Origin: Callipepla californica brunnescens | Taxonomy: Eukaryota > Chordata > Aves > Galliformes > Odontophoridae | Reading direction: 5' to 3' | Assembly (NCBI GenBank): GCA_023055505.1 | Contig: JALIRH010000007.1 | Span: 12,217,773 to 12,281,772 of the forward strand | Length of the DNA: 64,000 bases | Shown here: positions 1 through 12,000 of the stretch, in pieces | Position numbering within the stretch: position 1 is the first letter of the stretch | Layout of the letters: every line of letters begins with the position of its first letter | Made by a program: the position numbers and the translations under genes | The notes under the pieces: model-generated | Seen by the model: only the letters and a program-made list of their open reading frames with translations | Databases searched by the model: none | Told to the model about the DNA's origin: nothing

Positions 1-600
1 ATGTACGTTTTATTTTTTTATTATTATCCGTGATTAATTCTTACAGGATCATGTCTTCGCTGCAACTATCATAACAAAAGCAGGGCAAAGGCCTCACCCA
101 GACGGTATCCAAGTCTCCAAGAACACAACGCCTTTCATTAGCTAAGATTTACAGTGCAGGAGAATTCCTTCAGCTACTGTTTTCACACAACATTAGTCTG
201 CTTATAGCAAAAAAATAAAAAAAAAAAAAATCACGACATAGCTTTTGTGATACTCAAAATACATCTGAAGGAACAATGGTAGATTGTGATTCAGACAGCT
301 TCCTACAACAGATGCCTGTTGAATGCTGAAGCCTGTCTGGATGCATCTATCTAATCATATCTGATTTCATAGACTGCTGGCACGTTTTTTAAAAATATAC
401 CAGGAAATCATCTGACAGCACAGACAGAGGGAACAGAGAAAAAGCTATGACCATTGCTAGGGGAGCACAGAGGAGGGAAAGTGCTTGGGAACCAGACACA
501 AGATGCATTTTCCAGTCTCTGAGAAACTTTTCATACTAACATTGCACACCATGACATAAAACATTCCAAAGCGGGATACACACTTGAAATATTAATAAGA
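1..600. other. unique A/T-rich DNA, no gene seen
   Basis: No open frame of note and no recognisable repeat apart from an A-rich tract at about 209-230. A pyrimidine-poor acceptor-like TTCTTACAG occurs near 42-50, but no open exon follows it. I assign no function. Confidence 0.6.
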
Positions 601-870
601 ATGTATCAAGCTCTGTGGACCGCCGCTTATTTTCCCCATTTGCTATGTACAAAGCGAAGGATTAACACCACTGGCAATATTTGTGTCAGGCCATACTGAT
701 TAATTTAATATTCTGATTGGATGAGCAGCAGAGCTTTAACGGCTGTTAACTTTCTGGCAAGCAGTGCTGAGAAGGTGATAATGAGATTAACATTTGGAGG
801 ACCTGATTTGCTTTTGCAATGTATTTAATTACTACTTTGACACCAACTGGTATGCACTATGGATTGCGCA
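601..870. promoter_or_regulatory. candidate conserved non-coding element (enhancer-like)
   Basis: This non-coding segment looks more complex than its surroundings. It has homeodomain-type TTAAT/TAATT cores around 699-710 and 825-832, an ATTGG (inverted CCAAT) near 716, and a perfect short inverted repeat TTAAC-GGCT-GTTAA at 736-749 that resembles paired MYB-type sites. No repeat family is visible and reading frames are closed. Vertebrate developmental enhancers often look like this, but the call rests on composition and motif content only, with no alignment. It could equally be ordinary unique sequence. Confidence 0.35.
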
Positions 871-3800
871 GATATGCTGATAGATATCTGTATTTGCTAA
901 ACTATCACACTGGCTTTAAATAAATGTTAAATTTTGTGATTTCAAAAATAATTTGCACAAGGCATGAAAAATACGTACTCTCACATTTGATTTGTAGCTT
1001 CTTAAAGAGGATATCTGAAGAGTGCCTACGTGATATGAAAAAAGGGGATTGATCAGCAAAGGAAGTTCTGCATTGAAGGCTAGGAAACAGAGTAATGAAG
1101 TAAGAGCTGCCAAAAGCCAAGCTAAGATTTTATTAAGTAAATATTAAAAAAAACCAATAATGTTGAAAAGCTTCTAAGTTTTATCAATAAAGTTGAACAG
1201 AGGGGAAGGAGACTTCAGTGGTAGCAGATTTGGGGAAAATTTGACAGACTTGAGAGATATTCAGTAGGATCTTTATAATGTTATTTAGTGATTAGGTTGA
1301 ATTTTGCAATAAAAAGCAATTAAGGATGTGTATAGTAAATGGAATATGGACAAAATGCACCTTCTTTCATTGACAATTTTCTAACTTGATTTTTCTGAGC
1401 AAGTGGAATGTTGCACTATCTATGGATTAGAGGAGAACACTAAAAAGGTAAGACTTCCAAGTTTAAAAGAATTTATTACAGAGGTGGTAAAAGATTGCTC
1501 TCAAGACTGATTTTATTGCCTGTTTTGTTTTTTTTTTTTTTATAAGATTTTATTGCCTAAGGCATGAAGAAATTTGCTAAATGAAAATATGAATTGAGAC
1601 ATAAAATTCATGCTGTTGTTACTCAGTTCAACAAAATTCGCATCAGAAGGATAGCCCATGTGCAGGACAGAATTTGAGGAAGAAAAATATTTCAAATGTA
1701 AATTTTCCAACTGCATAGTTTGTACTCACCTGTACAAAATCATTTACATCATTTTTAGTTTTCCCTGGCTGAACAAATCATGTATTTAATTACCTCAACC
1801 TCCACAAGAGATCTTCTTTTAGGTATGTCTTGTTTTAGACCCAACTTTAGGCTGAAACAATCACTGTAAAGTACCAGAGCACACTGGGACTGCTAACACA
1901 TACTGAGTATGTCCTTCAGGACCACTCTCATCTCAATAGCAGATGTGTTGGAAAGCAGGAAATAGACAGAAAGTACCCAACTGACATCTATACAAAAGCC
2001 CATTTTACTGCAAATGTGATTTTCACACACTATGTAAGTTCAGTGTTAGTGCAGCAGCAAAGTCTTTATGCTAAATCAGAACCAAGGCCTTTTCTTCTGG
2101 TGCCTCTGCCTCGTCCTAATAATTAATTGATATCCCTTGCAGCTCTCTTCTGCTGATAAAGTAACTGTGGTCTTGATACCAAAGGTCAGTTTCACCGACA
2201 TAAATTCTGGGATGATTTTCCTACTCCTTCACTGATTCATTGCCTAATATGAAGCATGTTACTTATGTTCACCTCACATTTACAATATTTTCGTTCTTCA
2301 CAACACTGGAAAATTTACTCAGTCATTTGGGACCAATTATATGAAATCACAGAGCTCCTCATTGTCACTCTAGATAATAGGAAACAGTGATTTGTAGATC
2401 CCCACTATGTTCACATCAGTTTTGTAGAAACAGATACTTTAAAAAGAGATCATCCAGTCTCAGCCTTTGCCACTGTTGCAGCTTTGTTGTCAACTTTGCA
2501 GAAGCCATTTGTCACAACTTTAAAGCTAAAACAGGCAAATGGGGCAGACACAACTCTGAGCCAGTGAAAGAAAGGTCTACTGAACTGCTGTGGTTAGATG
2601 TGTAATACAGCAGGTTGTGGTAAAGGCTTCCACAGAAGCATCTGCCACCACTGTAGTGCGCTGGAAACACAGTGTGCCTGCTGCACAAGCCCAGCAAAAA
2701 GGCAGTAAAACTGGTGTTTTGGGGTTTCATCAGATTTGTTGTGCTTCTGCAAAGAATTTAATCTGTATAAATAATATCACGATTTTGTAATGAACATAAG
2801 GGTAATAGACATCTTTCATGTGAAACTGACTAAGTCATCATGTCCTACACTTCCTTCAAATTCCTTTATGAATAACCAGGTCTCAATCCATTTCCAACTG
2901 CAAATTCCTCAGGACCAACCAGAGAAATGTATTTCAGTGGGACCAGAATTAAATTCATACTCAATGGCACTTAAGAAATTGAGTCAACTTTGGTAGCTCT
3001 TGAACTTTTGGTTCAAATCCGTGCTTCGTTCCCAGGAAAACTGTACTAAACAAACAAAAAGACTAATAAACAAGCAAGCAAATGTAGGGAAATATCTAAA
3101 TTACAACTTGTAAAAGTCCAGGCTGAAGTGTGGTTATTTGGCAACACAGAAGGAAAACGGTTTCATTTTTTTCTCGAAAAATGTTACTTTCTGATCAGTA
3201 GTCAAAGCATTCTTCAGGACTATTATACAGAAAAACCTGTCAGTTACACTGCAGAATAATTTTCTGTGTTACTGAGGGAATGACATAACTTTGTACCACT
3301 AATGAAGAATTTGTAAACATAATGAATATATCTTGACTTACCAGTGAGACAAAAAAATATTTTAAACAGCAAGATTACAGTGCTACTAACATTAAGATAA
3401 AATTATTACTTAATACTACACAAAGGATGTGCAAATTTTCATGAGTTATAGTCTGAGGGTTTTTTTTTTCTTTTGTTTGTTTGTTTGTTTCCTTTTTTTC
3501 TTTTTTCCTGAAGTGTCCTCATTGCAGATTTATGTTCCTAAAAGTGCTTTCTAGTCACACCCTGGATATTACACATCTGTCTGCTTACTATGTGCCATTT
3601 TTGTTGTTGTTGTTTTGTTTACTTCACTAATATTTGAAATGCAATCCAAGGCATCTTGCTTATTAAACTGGAGAGACTTCAAATTTGCTTTTGTACAATC
3701 ACAGTTAATTGTCTGAGACAATTTACATCCATCAGCACAGTGTTTTATGGCTTTCAGACTCAGTGTAAAATGAATAAATAAGAGAGCTGAAATCATTATT

Positions 3801-5750
3801 CTTCTTTATTATTGGAGATATGCTGGCTAATCTGAGAGTAATTTGAATTCTAGAGGCCCATCAAACACTGGACATCTGTCAAGCTCGAGCTTCAGATGCT
3901 AGTCCACTGTCTGTGCCACTTAACAGCCTCCTCTTTTTCCATCCTGAACATATTCCAGGCAAAAAGAAAAGTTGAGTTTAGTTATTTAGCTGTTTTGTTT
4001 TAGTTTTCTTTGCTGTTTTGAAGAACTGTTTGGAAAGATGATTTCACTTTTAGTTTTTGATTAATTGTCTTAATTTCTGTGTCAGTGGAGAGTAATACTC
4101 TGGTCAATTTTTATCAATAATCTAAGAATTCATTGCAATGTTAACATCATTATCAGAAAAAAAAGACCATCTGTCAGTTACCACAACATGTTTCCCTCAT
4201 CCTCATACAGATTGTAGCTGCTGTAGTCAGCTTTAAAACTGTGCAAGTACAACAAGAAAAGCACAAATGGAAAAAAGTTGGTATTCTGGTCTGGGGAAGG
4301 GTTGAAAAAAAAATGACCGTGAGAAATAGAGGATCTGATAGAGACACTCACCAACAGAAGAAACAAAACATTTAAGAGGCATGGAGAAAGTAAAGGTGCA
4401 AGGTGGCCTGGCAAGAAACAAGAGGAAACTGAAGAGAGAACAATGCCTATATAGATGAATTTGTAAATGCTTAGTGAAAACTTGAGGGCTGAGTGATTGG
4501 GTGGTGGAAGAAAAGAGACCTGGGAAAAGAGAAATTTCATTGGGGTCGGAAAATTAAACTTGTGGAGAATGTGTCATAGCTAAGAATGAGGCATCATAAG
4601 AAGGGAATGAAAGAGAACAGACTGCAAATCCCTTCCAAAGATTCAGAACTGTTCACTTAGGGACAGTGTTATCTGTTACATGAAAAAGAATCCAGATCTG
4701 TCATTTGAAGAAAGGCAAGCTTGGCATTATACTCCAGGAAATCACAAAAGAAACAAAGCTGCAGTTATTACAATTATTCCTGTAATACTTCTGTAATGTT
4801 TAGTATCAGAAATTCCACAGTAGATATATGTGCACTTTATTGTCCCTATTCCTTCCTCCTTCTCACCAGGGGAATAGACTCATGTATACTGAAAGATATC
4901 CTGACAGGAATTGCTGCTTGGGTATCCAGCATTTTGACATAGTGTTACACTATGGCTGCGGACTTCAGAAAAGTAGTGAGCATTCAGGAATCACCTGGCA
5001 TCACAGGAAGCTTACATCTGGGGCAACAAAACCACACATTTCCTTCAAGACAACTTACATAAATTCTGAGATTACATTTCCGTACTCTGGATGTTCTTGA
5101 CACAGAGCACTTACATGCTGATTAACTGATGAATGTAGCATCACGTAGCAAAGAGGCCATATTTTCTTATTATCACTACATGGAGTATGCAAAAAAGCAG
5201 GTCCCAGTGTATATTTTCAACATTATTATATTATTCTTTGTCTTGACCAGGTCTGAACACAGTATGTTGGATACAGACCTGTGACTGAGATATCTACTGT
5301 ATTATTTACAGCTATAAAATATCCCTTCTGTAGTAATTACATTTCACATTTGCAGAATCCATGATGCAAATGTTCATGAGGTATTCCCTCTTTCAAGGGT
5401 TATGAAAGTGCCTTTGGCCATAAGGACAAACAAATGTTCCTACCAGTCACCACATTTGAAACAGTGGTTGTTTTTTTCCACATTCAATGCCATGTGTATC
5501 TTTCACTCCACCATATAGCAAAATTTATCTACACTATAAACGTTGTAAATTCAGAAAATTTGTGAAATGACAAATTTTCTTTAGGAATATGAAAACTTAC
5601 ACTACAAAATGTACAATGAAGAGGTAGATTAACAGTTTGCCTCTACTTAATCTTTTAACAGCTAAGATTGTTCTTGCTTTCTCCTCAGTAATCTTTGAAT
5701 GTGTTCTTCCTCCCCCCAAAATTGGAATATGCCTTACAATGTATGTTTTC
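871..5750. other. unique A/T-rich DNA, no gene seen
   Basis: About 4.9 kb with only short, unrelated open frames (120 codons or fewer) that lack protein-family features or splice context. It contains a T tract at 1528-1541 and a T/TTTG-rich tract at 3460-3508. I recognise no transposon. A tRNA B-box-like GGTTCAAATCC near 3010 has no A box or cloverleaf. Very old, decayed repeats cannot be excluded by eye. Confidence 0.6.
3460..3508. repeat. T-rich / (TTTG)n simple repeat
   Basis: A run of ten T is followed by about five TTTG units and further T-rich sequence. This is a plain microsatellite. Confidence 0.8.
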
Positions 5751-6172
5751 TGTTCCAAAAGCAATGACTCCTATAATATTATGTTGGCCCATGAAGTTAG
5801 AGGCAGATGTTGGTGTCATGGCAGTAAAGGGCGAATCTTCCACCAATATTCCATTGCCATGTGGCAGATGGCAGCAGAGGGGCGCTCTGACAAATTGGTG
5901 TCTGACATGGAAGTGCATATGAAACAAAGATGTGGAGCTGAATTCGTCCATGTTGAAAAAATTGCACCAATTATAATTCACTGATATTTGCTGAACATTT
6001 CTAGAGACCAAACAGTGGATGTGAACACAGTGAAATGGTGGGAAGTACGTTTCAGCAGTGACAACAGTGACATGAAAAGCAAGTCACATTCCAGATGAAC
6101 ATGCAGATTTTTACGACCATGGCGTGCAGGCTTTTGTTCATTAGTGGCAAAAATGCATAGCTAATTGTGGTA
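5751..6172 (+). mobile_element. mariner (Galluhop-like) MITE, copy A, 3'-truncated
   Basis: The sequence aligns by eye with the mariner copies at 14.86 and 34.54 kb. Shared words include CCAAAAGCAATG at the left end, TTATGTTGGCCCA, GAGGCAGATGTTG, CACCAATATTCC and GGCAGCAGAGGGGC. From memory this matches the chicken Galluhop/Mariner1_GG family of cut-and-paste transposons, which insert at TA. The left terminal repeat is poorly preserved. The right end is missing: homology stops after GCATAGCTAATTGTGG, just before the CR1 piece at 6236. The element keeps the start of a transposase gene but most of the catalytic region was already deleted, so it is non-autonomous. Confidence 0.8.
5907..6140 (+). 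pseudogene. mariner transposase N-terminal remnant (broken)
   Basis: The frame starts at the ATG of MEVHMKQRCGAEF, which fits the N-terminal helix-turn-helix DNA-binding region of mariner transposases. It hits TGA at 5982-5984, where related copies suggest CGA, so CpG decay is a likely cause. The same frame then resumes with DQTVDVNTV and VRFSS. A second TGA follows after about 37 codons. The catalytic DDD region is absent, so no functional transposase can be made. Confidence 0.65.
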
Positions 6173-6235
6173 ATGTGTGTATATTTGTCTTTTATTTTAA
6201 AATTCGATTGCTCTAATTTTTCTTGGAAAAAGTGA

Positions 6236-6484
6236 TGGGACAAGGGGGAATTAATTTAAAGGAGGGAGATCCATGTTGGCTGTTAGAAGGAATTTCTTTT
6301 CACAGTGAGGCCCTGGCACAGACTGCCTTGGGAGGTTGTAGATATTCTATCCTTATAGGTGTTCAAGGACAGGTTGGATGGGCCCTTGGCAGCCTGATCT
6401 GGTGGGTGGCAACCAGCTTATGCCAGGGGATCAGAACTGGATGATTTTTAGTGTCTCTTCTAACACAAATCATTCTATGATGAT
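6236..6484 (+). mobile_element. CR1 LINE, 3'-end fragment
   Basis: CR1 is the dominant avian LINE; most copies are 5'-truncated. This one has the usual 3' UTR phrases: a purine-rich opening, TTTCACAGTGAGG, GGACAGGTTGGATGGGC, then CAGAACTGGATGATTTTTAG and the terminal ATTCTATGATGATG. It begins about 60 bp after the truncated end of mariner copy A. It contains no coding sequence. Confidence 0.88.
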
Positions 6485-7171
6485 GTGGTTTTCCACTGAA
6501 GTAAAACATTCACATGATTGTAGCTGTGATCAGAATATGACTTTGGATGGGATTCGTTTTAGCTCAGATTGATGCTACTTCAGTGACCTAAGCAAAGCAA
6601 AGAAGAAAGATGACTAGTAGTAATCTCTGTTTGAGAAATTATGTGTCAGGTGCAGTATGAAGCAAATGATCCCCTGAGGTTGTACATCAATTAGACACAT
6701 ACAATAATTGTTCAAAGATAAGGATTCATGAATGATTTTTAAAATAATCAGGAAGTCTTCATAACCCAGATAATAGACTAGATCATGCAAGTCTCAGTGT
6801 TCACTGAATCATATCCCCAAGCTATGATTGGACTATGTTGGATCTGCAAATATTATTTTCTACACCAAATACACATGATTATGTAGTCCAATTTTAGGCA
6901 GTGTCCAGGAGCTGATATGTAGGTAAAGATTATAAAATCAAATCAAATTGTGGTTTCCTTCTACTTTTTGCATCTTAAAATGTATCCTGCAGTAAAAATG
7001 TCTGCCAAGTGGCAAACAAGGGGGTTTCATCTGCTTTTTTGAGTGTACCATACAGCTGAACTTCAAAGAGCTATTGCAGAATATGATTATACATTTTTTT
7101 CCCAGGTTCTAGTCCTCCAGTTCTTACTGTATAAACGCTAGTTTATCCCAGTGCCTGTATTTAGATGAGTA
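6485..7171. other. unique DNA between two CR1 pieces
   Basis: A/T-rich sequence with no open frame of interest and no repeat recognised. Confidence 0.6.
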
Positions 7172-8072
7172 CAGTTAATATCTTTGTCAGAGACATTGAC
7201 AGCAGAATTGAGTGTGCCATTATGAAGTTTGGAGGTGCCTCCAAGCTGTCTGTCAATATACTGAAGGGAAGGGATGCCATTCAGCAGGATTTTGAGAGGC
7301 TCAAGAGGAAGACCCATGTGAAAAAATATGCAGTTCAGCAAATCAGGTACAATAATCTGAACCTGAGTCACAATCCCAAACACAACAACAGACTGAAAAG
7401 ATAGTGGATTGAGAATAGCCATAATCATAGAATCATTAAAGAGGGCTTTGGGGTTCTGTCAAATGAAAGGCTCAAAATGAGCAGACGGAGGGCATTGCAG
7501 CCCATAAATTTGATGATATCCCAGGCTGCAGTGAAAGAAGTGTAGCTAGCATGGTGATTCACCTTCTCTACTCTGTTCTTCTGAAATCCCACATGGAATA
7601 TTCTGTTCAGATCTGGGTATCCCAAGGCAAGAAAGAGGTGACCTGTTGGATCAGATCCAGAGGAGGGCCACAAAAATGATCAGAGGGTTGGAAAATCTGT
7701 CCTATGAAGAAAGGCTGAGAAAGTTGTGCTTGTTTAGGCTGGAGAAGAGAAGGCTCCAGAGAGATCTTATAGTGCCCTTTGAGAGCCCAAAGGGGTCTAA
7801 AAGAAAGCTGGAGAGGGATTCTTTATCAAGGAATGTAATGATAGGAAAAGGGACAATGATTTTAAACTAAAAGAAGGGAGATTTAGTTTAGTCATTTGGA
7901 AGAAATTCTTCACTATGAGAGTGGTCTGGCACTAGTAAAAGTTGTGGATGTTCCACCCCTAGGGATATTCAAGGACAGATTGGAACTTTTTGCAACCTCG
8001 TCCAGCAGAAGAGTTCAGCTAGGTGATTTTTAAAGTGCCTTCCAACTGAAACTATGCTCTGGTTCTATGAAT
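7172..8072 (+). mobile_element. CR1 LINE, 5'-truncated, ~0.9 kb
   Basis: Starts inside the reverse-transcriptase ORF2 (a phrase equivalent to ISDIDSGIE followed by a decayed FADDTK region), passes through the ORF2 C-terminus and 3' UTR, and ends in a degenerate octamer tail (GGTTCTATGA). Many stops and small indels indicate an old copy. The frame containing IQRRATKMIRGLENL is the conserved ORF2 C-terminal block. No signs of target-site duplication, which is usual for CR1. Confidence 0.88.
7646..7870 (+). pseudogene. CR1 ORF2 C-terminal remnant
   Basis: A 74-codon frame reading MDQIQRRATKMIRGLENLSY, then EERLRKL and FRLEKRRLQRDLI. This is the conserved tail of the CR1 ORF2 polyprotein (endonuclease plus reverse transcriptase). 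The methionine is an internal residue and does not mark a true start. The frame is cut off from the RT core by stops and frameshifts upstream, and after about residue 45 it runs into former 3' UTR. Not functional. Confidence 0.75.
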
Positions 8073-8496
8073 CTACAGGTTATTTTATTATTTATATGCC
8101 TGGGTTAGTCCTGTATCTTTTAATTATCTCCTATTGCACAGATCAGTCTCTTGGTATTAATTCTCGATGGAGAATAAGGAATCGTTGTCTACGAATTTCA
8201 AATTAAATCTACAGGTGGATATTTTGAGGTAGAGTAAGTTAGAGAGGGAACTGGAACAGAAAAAAAAATAGTTTTTTTAATTCTCTTCTTATAGAGATAT
8301 TAGACTACATAATATAAAAATTTTGGGTTAGGACAGAATTTGGCAATATAAACTCTTCATAATCTAATGCATTCCCAAGGCCCAAGACTTAATCTAGTCA
8401 GAGGCAATCAGAATGTCTAAAATTTTTCTCTTTGATAATATATTGTTAAATAACTTGCTTAACTTATTGTTACTGTTAATGAGGATTAGAGCTCTT
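8073..8496. other. unique A/T-rich DNA
   Basis: No gene or repeat seen. The short open frames that run from here into the next tract are products of low complexity. Confidence 0.6.
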
Positions 8497-8652
8497 TTTC
8501 CTTCCCTTCCCTCCCCTGCCCTCCCCTCCCCTCCCTTGCCCTTCTCCTCCCCTTCCCATTCATTTCCTTCCTTTCCTTTCCTTTCTTGCCTTCCCTTGCC
8601 CTTGACTTTTGCCTTGCCTTGCCCTGCCTTGCCCTGCCTTGCCCCATTTTGG
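8497..8652. repeat. polypyrimidine low-complexity tract with G-quadruplex potential on the minus strand
   Basis: The left half is built of CCCTT/CCCCT units and the right half of CCTTGC/CTTGCC units, so the plus strand is nearly pure pyrimidine for about 100 bp. Read on the minus strand, 8502-8556 has many GGG/GGGG runs with 1-5 base loops, meeting the usual G-quadruplex pattern. Long open frames here on both strands, full of K/G/E or S/P/L, are composition artefacts. The tract ends about 15 bp before a CR1 begins. Confidence 0.85.
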
Positions 8653-8667
8653 CTCACCTTGTCTCAC

Positions 8668-9017
8668 ATCTCCCTTAAGAGGACAGGCTGAGTGAGCTGA
8701 GGCTGTTTATCATGGAGAAGGCTCCAAGGTGATCTGAGAGTGTCAGGGTCTGTTGTGACAGGACAAGAGGACAAGGGGAAGTGATTTCAAACTAAAAAAG
8801 TAGAGATTTATGTTGGATACGAGGAATTTTACAGCAAGTGTGGTGGGGTACCGGAACAGGTTGCTCAGAGAGGTGGTGAATGCCCCTGTTCGAAGTCAGG
8901 ATGGACAGGGCTCTGAGCAACTGAATTAAGATGTAGATGCTCCTTTTCACTGCAAGTGAGTTGGACAATATGATCTGCAAGGGTTCCTTCAATCTGAAAG
9001 AATTCTATGATTCTGTG
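8668..9017 (+). mobile_element. CR1 LINE, 3'-end fragment
   Basis: Begins with the ORF2 C-terminal phrase AGAGGACAGGCTGAG. It continues through a decayed 3' UTR (GTTGCTCAGAGAGGTGGTGAA, GATCTGCAAGGGTTCC) and ends AATTCTATGATTCTGTG. It is 5'-truncated and non-coding. Confidence 0.88.
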
Positions 9018-12000
9018 TTTGATTCTTACAGAGTTTTGTGTTTTATTCAGTGTATGCATAGGATGTGAACAGAGATTGGAGTAGAGTGGGGGTTTGGGGA
9101 GAGACTTGGGAATAAACCTTAAAAATTTCATTTTATTAACAGTCACTGAAGGGCCACAGAATGAGTCATGTCCCCTTTTGAGGCACAATTGGCCCTTCAA
9201 TAATTAAAGTTAAGTATAATTAGGGTTAGAATTCAGAAGTGTTGTTAGGGTTAGAATTTCAGAATGTACATAATCAGAGCTGTGATTACTTCTGGATTCA
9301 AAAGTGCCTGCAGGGGTAGGAAGAGGGCATGGTGTTAATAGGATCGAAATAACAGGATCTCATTTAGCTCAGGGATTTATTTCCTGGCTCTAATTACCAT
9401 TGTTGTAAGGATAGGGTTAGGAATAAAAAGGGCTGGAAAATCTTTATTTTCTAGGTTGTTGTAAGGACTGCAGACTCATACAGGAAGTTGGTCTTCTCAT
9501 AGACATGAGTGTTTACATGAGCAATGAGACTGATTAAAGGTTTTATAATTACAGCTTGGACAACTTCATCTGGGAGTTGTTTTGGTGTATATTTTGGAGT
9601 TCTCTGGACTCAGGAAATATGTTTTATCAGCCCTATACTCTCCTTTACAGGTTTTCTTACTTTCAGGATTTGAGGTCTCTGCAGAAGCTTTTGTGGTTCA
9701 GGTGTGGGAATAAAAATCTTCACTCACCCACCTAACCAACACACCTGTCAAAATTTACAGAGTGAAAAACAGACTTAATATTCATAACCACTATGGCTCC
9801 ACATTTCTTTAATACTGAGGATAAATACTTTAACGGTATTTATGGGCTTGGTTTTAAAGTAGTGGTAGCATTCAATATACATATTCGTAGTAGCAGAGAC
9901 AGAAACTCAAGAAGGAAAATAGTGACAGACTTCTCACAGCATATTAATACCAGTGACCATCAACAGGGCTCATTCTGTTGCTGAAAGTGGTAGTGACAAA
10001 GATGGTCTTTTTCCATGTTGTACAGGATTCCTGGCAATGGTGATATCCATAGTTGATAACAATAGGTAGAGGTGCAGTACAAAGGTGAAAATAATGCTGC
10101 AGTGGAAGAATTCCAAGCTTCCCTCTTTTCTCCCTCATCACAGGAGACAAGAAATGTGCTCCTTTCTCTTGATACTCTGGACCCACTGTGGAGCTCTTGA
10201 ACATAATATTGGAATCAGTATCAATGTGAGCTGAAGGTGGTGGTGTATTTTGCAGATACCTATAAGAAGGCTGATCTTGAAGACTGAAATACCTTGTTCT
10301 CACATGATTAATCAGGTGGCACCCTGGCACTAAGATTTGCTCCAAATACAGGGACAGGTACATGGTAGGGGCATGGGATACTGTTCTTTGCATGTATTAA
10401 TCGGGATGTTAATTTGGGAGAAGAAATATGCCTTGTTACAATCATACTTCTTAAACATGATGTGGAAGTTCCCTCTGTGGACATTAAGACTGATAAATAT
10501 GTATCACCAGCAGAATTAAAGATAATAACTTTGAAAAACTGTTATATATTTTTTACAGTATATAATTTATATTTTTAATATATTTTATATTTTTTAATAA
10601 GAAAAAATGAATTTTAGTAGGTGAAGAAATGGCATAATGCAGAAAAGGTGTCTAGGAACATATTTTGTGGGTATATCAAGTACCTTTTATGTTAGTAGCA
10701 ATCTTGTACACACATAACATTTTCTGAATGGAGTAGAAACTAGCTGGTTGAAATGATAAACAAGGAGTCACCACTGAGATTTCACACTTATAACTGATTT
10801 CTGGAGAGATCTGTTGATAGTGTTATGCCATATTTAATATTTTGGAGAAAAGCTTGAAAGATACCTAGTATTACAGATGGTGCAATTCAGATACCACTTC
10901 AGAATAATCTGAATCACCTGAAGACCAGGTATTAAGCAAATTTCATGATGACACAGCCAATAATAAATCTGTGCAAACTGTAACAGAAAAGGCAGTCCAT
11001 GCCTGGAAAGAGAAAGGATCTGTTGCTTTGTGGCCAAAGATTCCAAAAGTGTTTTGGGAATCACAGTAAAAATTTAAGCAAATGTCAGTTCCTCATTCAC
11101 TAGTGTCAACAACAAACTTATTGAAAATGTTTTTTTTCCACATTTTCAAAAATTTGTTGCAAAATGTATTAGTTTCCATGTTACAGTAATTATGCTTGCT
11201 TTTATAAATGTGTCCTATTTCTTTTGATCATGGTGAAATAATACCAATGTCTAACAGAATTTGAATTTCTATTTACTGAGATAACTTCAATGTCATGAAT
11301 AACTTTATTATCTAATTGTGTATTTTGTTTTTCTTTCACATCATGGCCTAACATCTCATTTTATTTTTATGAATTTTGGCAACAAGAGTTAAATCTTTTA
11401 GATTAATGGGCAATCAAGCATGTCTTTGCTTTGACCAAAGTAGAAATACAATAGTGTTTTTGTTCTCATTGTTGAGGTTGTAAAACTCTGGGTATCATTT
11501 CTTTGTGTAGAGAATTGAACCTGTACACCTTTTTCTAATACTTCCAGATATGAACAAGTTCAACCTGTGAGGGGGGTTTTGGTGTTTAGCTATGATTCTA
11601 TATCTCCACTTCCACTGACTGGATGATTTCAGCAATAGGGCTGTATTTTCCACCTTTCTGATTAGAAAAGTGAAACTAAGGGAAAACAAACATACAAAAA
11701 ATCCATAACATTTCCAAAAGAGGTCATTTGTCTTCACTGTTTATAGTCACTCCACAGTAAACACTAACTACAACTACTGGGAGAATAAAAAATATTTCCT
11801 TATTTTATGGAAAAAAGAAGTCATTGCTCAGATATTTACTTTCAAGTGTTCAAATAATGAAAAAATTACTTTTTTTATATCATACTGAAGTCATAATCTT
11901 TCATGCAAGCTTCATTTTTTTCTTATAATTAACTGTCCACAAGTATTAAAGATATACAGAGAAGACAGCTGGAATAACAGTTTTACTGTGAGAAATATTT

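Noticed and set aside
3003..3035. tRNA-like B box (GGTTCAAATCC)
   Set aside because: No A box at the right distance, no acceptor stem and no cloverleaf. At most a faint relic of an old tRNA-derived SINE.
4178..4540. 120-codon minus-strand frame rich in F/L/S, membrane-like
   Set aside because: Hydrophobicity follows from T-rich codons on that strand. There is no signal or topology pattern and no exon boundaries.
8394..8691. Overlapping 87- and 92-codon frames on both strands, rich in K/G/E or S/P/L
   Set aside because: They are the translation of the polypyrimidine low-complexity tract and have no protein character.
9944..10393. 149-codon minus-strand open frame
   Set aside because: No recognisable domain, no splice or promoter context, and A/T-rich codon content like the surroundings. 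A chance frame of this size is expected in 64 kb.
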